A stretch of DNA of 64,000 nucleotides, taken from assembly GCF_963678635.1 (NCBI RefSeq), contig NC_087069.1, positions 39,081,076-39,145,075 of the forward strand, given 5' to 3'. The DNA comes from Symsagittifera roscoffensis. Its lineage: Eukaryota; Xenacoelomorpha; Acoela; Convolutidae. Under the pieces are notes generated by a model. That model had not been told where the DNA came from. It saw nothing but the letters and a program-made list of their open reading frames with translations, and ran no database searches. A program made the translations under genes and the position numbers. Of this stretch, positions 40,580 to 53,560 are shown piece by piece; within the stretch, counting starts at the first letter, position 1, and every line of letters begins with the position of its first letter.

Positions 40580-41572
40580 TATGCAAGGTCACTAACGTGA
40601 AAATGGATGATAACCAGTTTTTACAAGCAGTTCTCCCGGCAACCAAAGGTGGCTTGGGCGATTCGTCCGCTCATCTACTCGCTTTACCCTCTTTCTTAGC
40701 CTCAGCAGTAGGAGCGAAAGATGCCTTGAGCGAAATCTTTGGTTTGGAGCATGTGGATGGAACCTATGATGATGCGCTTAAACGGTGGTTTGACCTTGGA
40801 AAATTTGAAATGGCTCCGTAAAATGAAATCCAAAAAAATTGGACGAGCCAATTTTTGACAGCGAAATTGCAGACTTGATTTTACGACTCGAACCAACGGA
40901 CGTAAAAAAGTTCAACGCGTTCCGAGATATATTTGGCTCCCAATGGTTGAACGTCATCCCGTGCAAAAATTTAAGGTTAAAACTGTCGAACCAACGACTC
41001 AGAATTGCGATAGGACTTCGATTAGGATCAAAAATATGCGAACGGCTTAAATGCGTGTGCGGAAAAGACGTTACCGAGGATGGTTGGCATGGTCTTTCTT
41101 GCCTCAAAAGTACAGGGAGATTCTCTAGGCATTCAAACCTGAATGCCCTTATAAAGCAGAGTCTATCATCTGCTCACATTCCGTCTGTTTTAGAACCACG
41201 ACACCTCTACAGGACCGATCAGAAGCGACCAGACGGTTTGACGCTCGTTCCATGCGCTGATGTTAAGCAGCTGTTGTGGGATGTAACGGTAGTAGACAAG
41301 TATTGACAAGTAAAATTGACAAGTATAAAGATCTTGTAAATGATGGATATCTTTTTCAACCGCTAGCTTTTGAAATTCAGGGCGCGGCCGGCCCCAGCAC
41401 AGAAGTTTTTTTGAGCAAGCTTTGTAAGAACCTAAGCATATGCACCGAGGAACCCAGAGCAGGCAGCTTTTTAAAACAGAGAATCTCCCTGGCAATACAG
41501 ATTGCGAACGCCGCTTGCGTACTCGGAACAATAAATGACAAAATAACTTTCGACGAAATTTTTTACTTGTAA
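40580..41572 (+). pseudogene. 3' part of a non-LTR element: RT tail plus endonuclease-like domain
   Basis: Element B's LTR abuts the middle of this frame. It reads FLQAVLPATKGGLGDSSAHLLALPSFL, and after one frameshift near 40820 ANFDSEIADLILRLEP and RIAIGLRLG. A zinc-like C-x-C-x8-H-x3-C (CVCGKDVTEDGWHGLSC) and a PD-(D/E)XK-like core (RPDGLTLVP...LLWDVTVVD...KYKDLVNDGYLFQPLAFE) follow. This arrangement occurs at the C-terminus of non-LTR retroelements with restriction-endonuclease-like domains, a large and widespread group in invertebrates. The exact clade cannot be named. A short duplication of GACAAGTA near 41290 disrupts the frame. The upstream half of the element should lie on the far side of element B. 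Confidence 0.65.
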
Positions 41573-41789
41573 CAATTGTATATTATATTATCTCGTGTCT
41601 AGTTGCTTGTTCTTTTTGAAGAAACGTAACCAGTATCGATTTTAATTGAAAAGGACTCAAACACTTGTCATCTTCTTATTCCATTATCACTTCCATATCT
41701 AGAAAATTCCAAGGATTTTGACTGGAATACATGATGAAGGGACTCATGACTGTAACCTCGGTTACTATGATACTTTTGACCTTCTGATT

Positions 41790-42530
41790 ACCCTAGAAAA
41801 AAAAGTGCAAGAAAGGGGGTGGTGAGAACTGGATTCAATGCGATTTCTGTGACGGCTGGTTTCACGATGGATGCTCCGGTCTTCCTGTGGATCTTCTCCC
41901 CAAGATAACAAAAGCTAAATTGTTGCTCTTTCGTTGCCTGATTTGTTTCAAGAAAGAAGTTTCACTACCCTCTGTTGAAGAAGTTATAAATACAATCACG
42001 GAAAAAATTCCTGCGATCATTGAAAAGGCAATAACCGAGTCATTTAAAGGCGACGCTGTTAAATCAATGCCTACCAATTCCAAAAACTGAGCCAAAATCT
42101 GTTACTTCTTCTAGTAGTAAAAATTTGGAAATTAAATTAAACGGTATACCAGAGTTAAAACTAGAGCCTAGTCAGCACTTTTCTGTTAAGAGGATGGAAC
42201 ATGATGAGAAACATCTGGAAACCATATGGGAAACAATTGGTGAATGGGACAAAAGTAGCCTGGCAGGCGTGAAAAGACTTGGCCGTTCAAATAAGATGCA
42301 CCTAGACCCCGCACACTACTAGTCATTTTCAAAAATGCATGGACAGTCAGAAAATGCTTGATGAAAGGTCATCTTCTACGCAATCACGCCTATCCTGTTT
42401 TCATTTGCAAATCGCTCACTGAGGATGAAGAAACCATTGAAAAGCGATTACTAAAGAAACGTCGGGACATGCGAGGAACTGCAAATCAGAAATTTAAAGC
42501 TGTATCACAATGATATGGAGGTTCTTCGCG
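41790..42530 (+). pseudogene. CR1-like ORF1 remnant with PHD finger
   Basis: The open frame from about 41820 reads WIQCDFCDGWFHDGCSGLP and later FRCLICF, the C-x2-C...W-x-H-x2-C...C-x2-C pattern of a PHD zinc finger. It ends at MPTNSKN (about 42090). A second piece (about 42125-42500, two frames) reads IWETIGEWDKSSLAGVKRLGR and then FKNAWTVRKCLMKGH and EDEETIEKRLLKKRRDMRG, typical of the C-terminal part of ORF1 in CR1/jockey-type elements. PHD domains in CR1 ORF1 are known. Several frameshifts and stops make it non-functional. Confidence 0.65.
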
Positions 42531-42549
42531 AAACGTGACTATCAAATCC

Positions 42550-45027
42550 TTCTAGTTCAATATTTTCGTGAAACATTCGTAGTATTATTATCCTGGACAA
42601 ATGATTAGATTGCATTAGGCTGTTAAATATGTATTTGCCTGGTTTACTTTGTCTCTGCGAAACATGGCTTGATTCCGATGATTCAAACATTTTTCCATCC
42701 TGTGACTACACTGTTGTCTCTCAATGCTCTCGCAAACAAGTTCAACACGGGGGTGTAGCTATTTCGGTCAAAAACTCAATCCCTGTCACTGTCGCTGTCA
42801 CAATTAGCAGTACAAATTATCTATATTTCAATCTCTCTGACGTATGCTTGGTTTCATACCACGGCGCTTCTAATTATTCTAATGATAATCTTGATTGTTT
42901 TTGCACACTTCAACGGAATTCAGTTAGTAGTATCCCCCACTCATGTCAACCAGAATATATTAGACATTTTTATATGCAATAAGCCTCAATTATGTTCTCT
43001 AGATGTTTTATCTGAAAAATTCTGTTTGGACCATTATCCTATTACCATGAGTATATCTTACAACACGACAAAATGATGACAGCCGGGTCTGATATCGAAT
43101 AACTTTCGAAATCTAGTTTCAATCCAGATATATTCATTGAATACATGCGTTCCGATGAATCACTTTTAAGCACTTACTAAATAATGAACTCCGTTGATTT
43201 CTCCGTGCAAGCCTCAACCCAGCGTAAACGAAACAAACGTACAAATCTCCCGTTTTTATTTTTCAAGTCTTTCTGTGCACATATCATATCAAATTGAAAC
43301 CGAAAAGCGTCGGTTATTGCAAATTGGGGACGAAACATCTATGAAACTTCTCACGCTACAAGAATATATAAGTCAATTTAAAGAACCTGATAAAATTTTG
43401 CTTGTTTCTACTTTTTATGCTCTTAGCACTAATGATTCTTTCAAACTACTTAAACAACCCTCTGGGGTTTTGCCTATACCTCCTGAGGTTTACCTTGGCA
43501 ACGCCAAGGCCTCACATGACAAGGCTAAAGCTGAACTGTTCAATGAGTTTTTATCATCTGTTTATCAGGAAGAATAGTTTAAGATTACCCCTGCCTGAAA
43601 TGATGGAAATTGCGATTTTTATCATGATGAATTTTCGTTTAGCACTAATTATATTGAAGAACTATTGTTACAGATACCTAAAATTACTTTTTTAAAAAAC
43701 TGGTGCGAGTATTATTGCCCCACTTCGCCTTTATTTTGTTTACCCAAATAGTTATTTCTCTTACATGGCCCGTTTCCTGGAAAAGTGCATATATAACGCC
43801 ACTGCATAAATCGACATCGAAAGCAGATATCAAAAACTACCGTGGGATTAGCATCTTGCCAATAATATCGCTCGTATTGGAAAAATTTTTGTACAATCTT
43901 ATTTATGAAAAATTTCGCCATAAACTCTCTGACAGCTCTTCACACAACAGATTACTTTTTTTATATTAGAGCAATTTTCGCTTCGATAAGAAATTTGTAC
44001 ACCTTATTTTTCATATCTCTCTGATCGTAAGCAACATGTACGTATTAGCAATGTACTTTCTTATCCGTGCTCTGTTCCTAGTGGAGTTCCGCAGGGGAGT
44101 ATTCCAGGCCCAATTTTATTTTCAATTTTCATAAATTATATACCAGAGTGAGTTCTCTCTTCGTTTTGCTATCTGTTCGCTGATGATTTAAAACTTCTTT
44201 CAATTTCATCTTCGATCATTTTTCAAAATGGCATTGATAAAATTTATCAATGATCGGTCTAAAATGGTCTTATTTTCCGTCCAGATAAAGCAAAATTTAT
44301 TTGCAACACGCCACACGAGTATTTTCTTGACAGTCTTTTTATTGAACGTGTGCCTTCTATAAAAGACCTCGGCTATTTTGTAACAACAAATCTCTCCTGG
44401 ACCGAACACGTTAACATTAAATGTGGTAACGCTCTGCGTTTTTTCTTCAGTTTAAAACGTAACATCCCATATAACACCATAATGATAACAAAAATTCAAC
44501 TCTTTATATCTTGTGTCAGAAGTACTCTTCTGTTTATTTAAACATACGGCAACCAAATTTGCTTCTCTTCGAAAGCTGGAAAAAGTACAACGCAAAGCAA
44601 TAAAGTGGATTTGTGAATTAAATGAATACGAAACATCTATTGCGTCTATTAAACTTTTACCTATCTGCTATCAGCATATCTACTCGGATCTTGTTTCAGT
44701 CTGCAACATCTTACAAAACAATTACGATATCAAAGTTGATGATTATGTAAATTTTTATTTTCCTAGACCTGGCAGTTGCGCTGCACACAGGGCTTTGTTC
44801 GATGTTCCGAAAGTGTGCAGAACTTCAACATGGGGGACATATTTTATCCGGACAACTGCTAATGCCAACATCGCATCAGCAAAATATGGGATTGATCTTC
44901 GCCAGGTGAAACCAACCTGTGCAAAGAGAAAATTTTGTGAACTCTTTTTAAACTTATCGATATCAGATTTCAATCCTGAAAACTCATGTATCTTTTTTTA
45001 TCAATTGTCACTGTTTAACCTGTAGAT
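42550..45027 (+). pseudogene. CR1-like ORF2 remnant (APE endonuclease and reverse transcriptase)
   Basis: The pieces follow the order of a non-LTR ORF2. The APE endonuclease has LCETWLDSDD (about 42650) and a closing LDHYPITMSI (about 43030). The RT has SWKSAYITPLHKSTSKADIKNYRGISILP (about 43770-43860), SGVPQGSILGPILFS with FADDLKL (about 44080-44195), and a C-terminal region with DLGYFVTTNLSW and KLEKVQRKAIKWI (about 44350-45020). The frame is broken at least six times by indels and stops, and parts between the blocks are missing. Confidence 0.75.
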
Positions 45028-45078
45028 CTTAACGCTCATATTTGTATTTCTGCCGCCTATACAAGGAATAAAGTCTTT

Positions 45079-45125
<47 letters not shown>
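45079..45125 (+). repeat. (TAG)n microsatellite, 3' tail of the non-LTR element
   Basis: About 15 copies of TAG directly follow AATAAA (45067-45072). A short tandem-repeat tail is characteristic of the 3' end of CR1-type non-LTR elements and marks where this copy ends. Confidence 0.9.
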
Positions 45126-45239
45126 ATGAATTAAACTGCGAAATTTCAGTTAAAACCCTGAAATTTGATATCCATTTCAGGGCTTTAAATGAATATCAAA
45201 CTAATGTCACAATTAAAAGAAAGTCCATGGAAAGTTTAT

Positions 45240-45720
45240 TAAATGTTGCCGTCAGCCAGGTGCATTTTAAATGCAATGAAACTTGGTTTATTCAAAAAAA
45301 TGGTTTGGCCCAATCTTTGGCTCAAAGAACATGAACATGCACTAAAAATGGAAATTCCAGAATTGACTACACCTGCAAAAAATGTTTCCAATGCATCTAA
45401 AAACTTACCTACAGGTCAAAAGGGGAAGAATGCGAGGGATGCTTGAACTGGTATCACGTTGAATGCTGAGATATATCAGAGACTGATTTTCAAAACATAG
45501 CTGAAATAGTGTTGTGTTGTAAAAGTTGCATTTCAAGGTAGAAAAAAGAGGCAGAACCTCAAGCTGTGAAACTGTTCCTCCGCCACGTGAAGGTGAGCCT
45601 GAAAAAGAACTTCAAGCTGCCAAAAAAATTCATCCTCACTTACAGCTCACAATTAAAACACCAAATGCCTCGGGATATCGTGCCTTTCTAGATTTAGAAA
45701 AAACATCGTAAAGACAGGAG
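45240..45720 (+). pseudogene. Second ORF1 fragment with PHD-like finger
   Basis: A different non-LTR fragment. It reads YTCKKCFQC and, after stops and frame changes, GEECEGCLNWYHVEC and VLCCKSC, again a PHD layout (paired cysteines, W-Y-H-x2-C, C-x2-C). Its sequence differs from the 41830 copy, so it comes from another element. Confidence 0.5.
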
Positions 45721-45728
45721 AGTGAGCC

Positions 45729-46280
45729 GTGGATGGTAACAAAAACCAACTGATACAGGTACCATCCTTAATTTTAGAAGTTGTGCCCCCATTCAGTATA
45801 AAAAAGAGTGTAATTGAAGGAACTGTTCACCGTGTCTTCCGGAGTACGTCTACCTGGGAAGGTTTTGATAAGGCTATGAAACTCAATCGTAAACAGTGGT
45901 CAGACAACCAGTATCTAGATCACTCGTCGTCTCGGGTTGCGTCTCTTGCCCTCAAAAAGATCAAAGGGCGAAAATATTAACACCAGAAGCAAGGGTGACA
46001 ACCACATAGCTTCTACTAGCAGTAAGGTACTACCAAACATGCTGATTGTTCAATATCGAGGTACCCACACACACTCGCCGCCATGCAAATAGTGTTTGCA
46101 AGAAGGAAAATAAAAGCCTGTTTGCCGTTGTTGAAATCAGCTTTTTCTGTTGCATATGGTGTTGAAACGATTTTAGTGCAAAGGGTATTGATTGAGGGTA
46201 AGCCTCAAGTCCGTCATTTTATTCCTATAAGCTGTGGCTCTCTTCATTTTGAATTTCTTCACGTTCTTCTTCATTTGTTC
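45729..46280 (+). pseudogene. Penelope-like element fragment
   Basis: The frame from 45729 reads IEGTVHRVFRSTSTWEGFDKAM and LNRKQWSDNQY. After a break MLIVQYRGTHTH and, in another frame, FARRKIKACLPLLKSAFSV follow. This is the pattern upstream of the GIY-YIG endonuclease in Penelope-like retroelements (QYRG...KIKACLPxLKSxF). The GIY-YIG part is not seen. Confidence 0.45.
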
Positions 46281-46289
46281 CAATTAAAG

Positions 46290-47640
46290 TGTTAAGATTA
46301 TTAGCTCTCCTACCCTTCTATCAAAACGGAGGTTCTGTATCCCTTCCGTTCCCTTCCTAAAATTCTTTGATCCAAACAGCCCAAGATCATCACGTTTGAC
46401 ATTTCTGTGACGGTTTTTGAAAATTCCCTTAGCAGATAGCGAGAAAGTCCAGGGTATACTTTTGCCAGGAAGGACGCGGTCCATCCTGCTCCTAGTATTT
46501 CCTATATGCTATCCGATGTCATCTCCTAGACTTCGTCTCCTCGCACGTTTCCGGAGCAAAATGCTTCAATTTTCCTTTGTTTCATGCTGACCACATTATC
46601 AGCTGACTTCTCATCTTCACTCTCAGCCAATTTTAATTCCTTCACAACGTAAGGGTGGAATTTCGCAATCGTTGGTAGAACTCACTCGGAAGCTTATATG
46701 TCTAATGCTGTCACTGGAGGAGTCAAGTGCAGCAAGTTCACAAAACCATAGTTTCCAGAGGAGCTGTGTCTCTTTGGCGTTCTGTCCTTGATTTCCCTTC
46801 CTCGGAATCACATATCATTCCACATATCTACCACCCTTGGTGATTGTCATCGATTCCTGGCTTCATCTTCAACCGTCTACTGAAATTAGAGAGCTCCAAT
46901 CCCATTACTTTGTCCAATACTATCATGTGTAGCGAGTGTTTTTTTTAGTACTGTCATGGCATTTGAGATATCTGACCATACCAGAGCTCCATTGGAGATT
47001 GCCTAATTGTAATGTTTTCTAGATAACGATCGCTCCGATTTCGCCACGACCAATCGTTGTGACCGCTCCTTATACTCCTTCCTCAAGCGCTCTATCTCCT
47101 CTCCTTGCATCTTGTTGCAATCCTCAAACAGTCTCCTCCACATGTGTATATCTTCTCGAGTTCTGGCCAACGTTTTCCTCGCTCGGTCCAACTCATGTCT
47201 CGTCTCTGTTAGGTCTTCCATTGTTTCATTCGTTTGTACTTCTTCTTCTACTCTAGCTCTCTGTGGTCGAAGTGCAGCTTTAAACTGTGAGCTAGACACT
47301 ACTCATTGATTGGTGAAAGGCTTGATGTCTGCTCCGCAAGCCGGGCCTTAGCTTGGTTGGAAGAGACATTTTTCCAGGCTAGTAAGTTCTCGCGGTACCC
47401 AACCCAGGATCGTGCGCCAAGTGGCTCCCAGACAGCGCTCGGTTCCTCCACCTCAAGATTCTCAGGCTTGGGCGGTCCAACTAGCCTGTTTGCTTCAAGC
47501 TGCCGTCACCATGACTACCTCTGGATCATGCTGGTCGTAGTATCCATCAAACAGCAGACGATAGAACTCGTCTATGACTCACCCCACGATGACCTCGGCT
47601 AAATCCATCAATTCGTCAAAACTGTCCATTCTGGTTTAAT
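46290..47640 (-). pseudogene. Element C ORF3 remnants
   Basis: From 47629 the minus strand begins MDSFDELMDLAEV and later gives LAHDPGLG, matching LARNPGLS of A's ORF3. 47299-47003 is a 98-codon coiled coil (TRHELDRARKTLARTRE) like ORF3's. Near 46930 MIVLDKVMGLELSNFSRRLK matches LIVLDEVLLLEISNFARQLK of ORF3's second module. The SGNH catalytic section between these parts is deleted. Confidence 0.65.
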
Positions 47641-48038
47641 TTATTTGTTCGAGTATAATAAGTTGATTTAAAATCTTTCGATGCATAGATTGAAATCGAA
47701 AATAAGTTCGATTAGTCAAGATCTAGAAAAAAGAACTTGACTACCACATCTGTCAACATTGCTCCAACCTTACATTTAAATGTATATTAAAAACAGTCGG
47801 TAAAAAAAACTTTTTGGTCTTTAGAAATATTAAAACTCAATTGAACCTAAAGCCTTGGAATCTGATCTAAGAGTGGACAATCCACGCTTTGGATCTTTTC
47901 CTGAAAACGTTGGCTGAGCATTCGTGGTCACTAACTCATCCAAATTCGTAATCTTAGTAACATAACATATAACCCAAACGCACAACCTACGCTCACTCTG
48001 TACCCAAACGTTAATTTTTACAAAGCTATTTTTCTATG
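47641..48038 (-). other. Element C spacer between ORF3 and macro-like remnants
   Basis: AT-rich, at the position of the A and B spacers. No gene or clear repeat is seen. Confidence 0.3.
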
Positions 48039-48480
48039 TTAGTATCCGAAAAGATTACGTTTATTAGCTTCGGTGTCTACGTCTTGCTTCTCCATCGCCG
48101 TCGTCACCAAGAAGCATAAATAGATCCCTGGTATTTGCGAAGTCGCCGACGGCAAGGCTGCTACTTCCCCTAATCCTTGTCTTTGCTTCCATAAAAACTC
48201 TATGTTCTTGTACTCCCCTTGTAGTTGGCTACTAACGTACGTTATTCTAAAACTCATGTCAAATTTGACAGCTGTCGCAGATGTCCTATCCGTGAATATC
48301 AAATCGATATCAGTTAGTATTATGCTACTCGAATATTCACTTAGCAAGTTGAAATAGGACTCCATTACTCTCCCTATGTCTGGTTTCTTAGGCCTTCGTC
48401 TGTTTCTGCCTCTAAATCACTTGTTTATCTGGCAATTTGTAGTTTTTTTTAAATAATTTTTCCGTTTGGGTAAGTCCTAC
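48039..48480 (-). pseudogene. Element C macro-like remnant
   Basis: The 108-codon frame aligns with A's macro-like domain: SEYSSSIILTDIDLIFTDRTSA, DMSFRITYVSSQLQGEYKNIEFLWKQR, GLGEVAALP, IPGIYLCFLVT. The C-terminal third is lost in a frameshift. Conservation in so old a copy supports a real domain rather than a chance frame. Confidence 0.7.
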
Positions 48481-48549
48481 CCCCACTCCCCGGACAAAAA
48501 TATCGTTCGTCCTAATTGATAGCATACCTGACATTATGTTAAGGATGGA

Positions 48550-51500
48550 TGCAGTATCGAACAGCGGCCCTCCAGGGCTGCCCCGGAAGGATCATGTTGG
48601 TCAATTTTTCTGAGATTCATGCTCTCGCGGTCTACGTCCTGAATCGTGAAACTATTTTCCTTGGGTCTGACATCATTCCGTTCAAACACTCCAAGACGCG
48701 CACTTTGGTTAATTCTTGCTCGTATAACTGCTGTTGCTCGTCGTCGAACTTCATGTTGGCAGGGTCAATCATTAAGTAATCACCCTTCTCCATGTCTTCA
48801 GGTTTTACACCAGTTTTCTGTGGATGGGTTTTGTGGTTTAATGTTCTCACAGGCTGCAACTCGGCCAGTGCGGAGCCTGAAAAATAACGTACCTCGTGAT
48901 GTACTTCCGTTATCATAAATGGTCCCCTGCATTTCTTGAGGAGGTTCTTAGTTCCTTTCGGTGGGATCAGGTTCTGGAAGACCGACCCAAGGTCTCCACA
49001 GCGGCGGCTGCTTTCTTATCAAACTACTTCCTCTGCCTCACTTGAGTTTGTTGTGTGTTGCATTAACATAGGTCATTCAGCTGTTGTTGACGTCTTATCA
49101 CATTTCCTACATAGAACTGTGGCGATGTCTTCTTGCCCACATATTCATGCTAAAAGAATTTTAAAGCAAGAGCCTTTTCTTGTCCAGTCAGCATAATATG
49201 CTGACTAAGTCCTGTAGAATAGTGCTGCGTACTGTTGTAGGCCTCCATTACCTGTGGCAAATGTCTATACCAATCAGTCATGTATTGAGAGCAAGGCACC
49301 CACAACATCGACACCAGAGTCAATTTTTGCCTTTCAACCAAGCCAATCATCTGGTGGTGGTACGTTGTGGAATGAGCCTGAGGGACCCGAGAACCTCCCA
49401 TGAGCTCCTTAGTTAGTTCACATACAAAAGCAGCTCCAATAATTGTTGGTAACGTCATCGGGTATCCATTTCTAGCAATCCAAGTATTGATCGTAAGTAT
49501 TCGGCTGTGGCCATTATGCAGGGCACAGCTTCTGCGTACTTGGTGAAGTAGTTGATCAACACCAAGACCAGATTGTAACCACTGTCTGTCATACAAATCG
49601 TCTGATGATCAATCTGCACCACTTCAAAAAACTCGGACTTCTCGATTGACTGCAATGGAAATCTCAATTTCCTAAGAACTTTCGACTGCTGCATGACTAA
49701 CATATCGTGACCCAGTTTCAGATGCCTTCGTTATCCCAGGCCACTCAAAGCGTTTCAAGTACACTTTATCAATCCCTTGATGGCCCATCTCAACATGTGA
49801 CCTGAATAAAAGTTCTGTTTGATGAATATGCGGCAATACTAATGCGTTATATTTTAACAGAACTTCGTCCTCTTCTATCTTTTTGCAGGCAACGATCCCA
49901 TCCTCAATCAGATACAAGCGTCCGTCCTTCAGCATAGAAAATTGTTTCAATATCCGGTAACTATCGCCCTCCAGGTATCTTTTGTCAGGTTTTCAGTTTT
50001 CGATCAACGTTTTCAAGCTACTCGTTATACGGTTATTTCTCTCCGCTCTTAGTAGGTCCAAAAATCTGTACCTCGCTTTTAAGTATCTCTACCCTAAGTT
50101 GTATAATCAGCTCATCGGGCTGATACGCTACATCTTCCATCTTGACACATCAAATTTTCGCCAATACTTTTGTCTCCTGTTTAAATTGTTCAAGGTCAAT
50201 CGTGACTCCTGCCTTCTGCGGTTACAGGCTCATTGAACGTTTTGACAGCGCTGTCATCTCCAAGTCATCTGCCGTGTTATCAAAGACTCTCCCACACAAA
50301 AACAGGTAGCAATCACTATCAGGGTCTCTATTTAACTCCCTGTCAAAGTCTCTCGCCCGAGTCTCCACCAACAATGTATGGATTGCAAATTCCGATGCAT
50401 CAGATCCCGTGCTTTGGTTTCTGTCTGAGTACGTGCTAGTCTTTGATTTCCTTGAGACGTTCTCGGCAGATGACTCTACCGTGAAGCATGTCTCCATGGC
50501 AGACTCTAATGTACTTGATCTACTCATCCATCTAAAATCCCCGGAAAAAATGTTGTCCACGTAGTCTCATTCATCTGCTTCTCTGCTTCCTCCACTGTCC
50601 GACTCTCCGGACAAAGTTTTTTGCTCCCGCTGTGTCGACTCAACTTCAATCAGTCTTTGATCAGGCGTCTAAAAATTGACTACTTTCTTTTGATTCCCTA
50701 TCTCTTGTTCCTTGAACGAATCTCTCATTTTATTGCTTTGAGGAATTGAGTAGACTAGTTGCTGAACTACTGTCATACAATCTCTTTCAATTTCTGTTTG
50801 CTGATGTCTTGATGGTTTTATCCGTACCTTCACACTGACCATAGCTGCTGTCCATTCAGAATTCTCTCTAGTCACTTCTCTTTCCACTAATCCAACCAGC
50901 ATCCGTATCTTTTCCGATATAAACTGCACCGTTTTTTCTAGCAATGAGAGGCTGTTTATCTTCATGCGAGACAGCTACTGGTGACCTAGGTTTGAACGCA
51001 GCAACAACTCCAAGGGCACCGTGTTCTTCTGGGATATAGTCTTATTCTATGCTGACTTTTTCCGCAGGTAATTCAGGATGTCCCGATATAGGATGTCCTG
51101 AATTATCCAGCCCTCTCATCAATGGAAGTGCTTCGTAACTGTCTGTGTCTAAAAGCAAGAATCTTTCGTAAAATTCATTTTTCTTTCTAAGATTGTCAAC
51201 ATTCTCGTGCTTGTAACGCATTATAAGAGCGATTATCACTTGGAACCAATCCAACCTAACTATCTATCGAGCAATGTAAGCCTGGTCTGTCGAGTACGTT
51301 TTCAACCAGAATAAGGCTCGGTTGTCCACTGGCAGCTTATGCGGTGAGCTCAATAAATAGGTGCGATACTTCTCCTTGAACGTGACTACCGCAAATATCT
51401 CCGCTTTTGGCGCACTGTACTTCATCTCAATGTCGCTCAGTACCTTACTGGCGTATGCAATGGGACGGAAAACTGATCTCCCATTCTATTCTTGCTCCTG

Positions 51501-52550
51501 ATGCAGTTTTCTGCAAATGGCTACTACTGAAGCATCAATGTCCGGAACATACAAGCTTTTCTCCATGGGCATGCATAGCACTGGCGCTTAGCACATCTCC
51601 CGCTTATTGTTATCGAAGGCTTCCTCAGCTCGATCATTCCACTCGAACGTCTTTCCTTTGTTTCGCATCAGCTGTTGCTTTGGATAAACTTTGTCTGCGT
51701 ATCCCGTTATAGATTCTCGATAATAATTAGCAAACTCTTGGATACTTATCAGCTACATGTCTGTTTTGGGGATCCTCCAAGTTCACAAAGCCGCCACCAC
51801 ATCCGGAACCGACCTCGCCATGTTTATCCAAAACTATTAGCAGGTATTTTATCGAGTACCTAACGATCTCTCATTCCGGGGGTTTGCACTTCAAGCCAGC
51901 TCTCTTCATGCAGTCAAAAACATATTGAAGTCCGTCTATGTGGTCAGGCAAGTTGGGTGTCGCTATCACCACATCATCTACATGGCGCATCACTAGGTTT
52001 CCATATTTCTTTGTTATGCTAGTCAAGGCTTGAGCCCTGAGTCTTTGAAACGTCGCGTCGCAATGTACGAGCCGAAGACCATTCTCTTCCACTGGTACAA
52101 GCCCAACTCACACGCAAATCCGGTCTTCTCTCTATACTGTTTCTGCAAAGGAACCTACATGAAGGCAGATCCCAGGTCCAACGTGGTGAAAACATAGAGT
52201 CTCCATGTTTCGAGAGACTCTCGTCCATGCGTGGTCTGGGATACGCGTCCTCTATAGTAACCGCGTTTAATAACAGCGAAACTCGCAACAGAATCTCAGT
52301 TGCAATCCCTTCTTCTTTGCCATGACAACCCCACATGCCCAAGATGACTTCGAGGTTCTGTTGTGTCGTACCCGAGCAGTATTTCTAATGCTGCTCGGCA
52401 TGCCTCCAGTTTTATCGGTGTCTTTTTGGGTCTTTCCACAAAAAGGTCATTTGTTGCGTTCCTTTCTTTCTTTGGTATAAACACATTAGAGAAATCTTTC
52501 AGCTTAGGTATCCCAGAGTTGTCCAGATTCATTACAACCTATCACTAGTT
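48550..52550 (-). pseudogene. pol: Element C pol remnant (RT, RNase H, integrase)
   Basis: Fragments in several frames follow A's Pol. They are the linker before RT (LEILLGYDTTEPRS, near 52380), RT with VMRHVDDVVIATP (near 51990), RNase H-region pieces around 51600-51300, the acidic linker around 50900-50300, the integrase zinc finger region (FRSHVEMGHQGIDKV, near 49790), the catalytic core (VVQIDHQTICM; NGxVE-like GLVERQK) and the C-terminal MITEVHHEVR region (48916). The second integrase Asp block reads NIGAAF-like sequence and appears lost. Stops and indels occur every 50-100 codons. Confidence 0.8.
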
Positions 52551-53239
52551 GTTGCTCACTACTTTGATTCGCTGATTTTTGTATTTGTTGTCTGACAACC
52601 CATTATTTTAACACTAGACAATAGTGTTCCAAAAGTTGAAAATAACAAATGACCACAACCTGATAGGTTATGAGAATACAATGTGTCTTCAATTTATGCT
52701 CAGCGGGAATTTATGGGTTGTTATATAAAATGCTAGCCAAGTCAGATGATGTCAAGATGTTTAAAAGATTGTAAACTGACTATCCATTTGAGAACAAAAA
52801 TTAATTTTCACAAAGTATCATTCACTTTGAAGAAGAAAGAATCAAAAAATGTATTTGTGTTGCGATCGATTCGTCGCAATTTAATAGTCGAACTGATTTC
52901 AAAAGAAAAATTTTTCGCTGTTCAGTGCCCTGCTAAACAGACAAAGCTTGAGGGCAGTTTCTTTCTCTCAAGTGGGAGATTTTTAACTATGTATTAGTTA
53001 TCTTCCCTCGGAACGCCCAAACTAGGCCTACTAAAACTCGCGAGGTAAGCAATCCTTCGAGAAAAATCAGTTTCGGATTCCAATCCGAACTAATTCAGTG
53101 TCGAGTTTTGTTCTCGATTAGTGCAGTCACTGTTTCGTGTCTAGTTCGGTTTCTCCATTTGTCGTAAAATCCTAATTTGCAACCACTAAATGTCTTGTTC
53201 TCTTATTCTCGTACATATTAGGATATCTGCGTTCACGTT

Positions 53240-53560
53240 CCTAAAAATTTAGCCCCTAGACCCTTCTGGATGTGCGTTCAGGGACCCGTTCAAGTTGGTA
53301 AAAACTTCGAATCCCTCCGGATTGGAAACTTTACGAGCTAGCAGAACGGGACCCTTCCCAATTAGCAAAAATACGACACCTCGGGATTGATCAAAAGATG
53401 ACGCGTCCGTATTGACAAAAAATTGGACCCTTCCGTATTGGCAAAAATGGGTCCCCTCCGGATTGGCAAAATGTGATTCTTCCGGAATGGAAAAATTGGG
53501 ACCTTCCGAGTTGGCAAAAATCTATACCCATACCTTCCCGGATACGATCTTTGAGCTATG
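53240..53560. repeat. Degenerate 26-29 bp tandem repeat in C leader
   Basis: About ten diverged units of the form ACCCTTCCGTATTGGCAAAA, for example near 53431, 53457, 53483 and 53507. The unit is unrelated in sequence to the 14-bp arrays of A and B but holds the same position between gag and the PBS. Confidence 0.7.
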
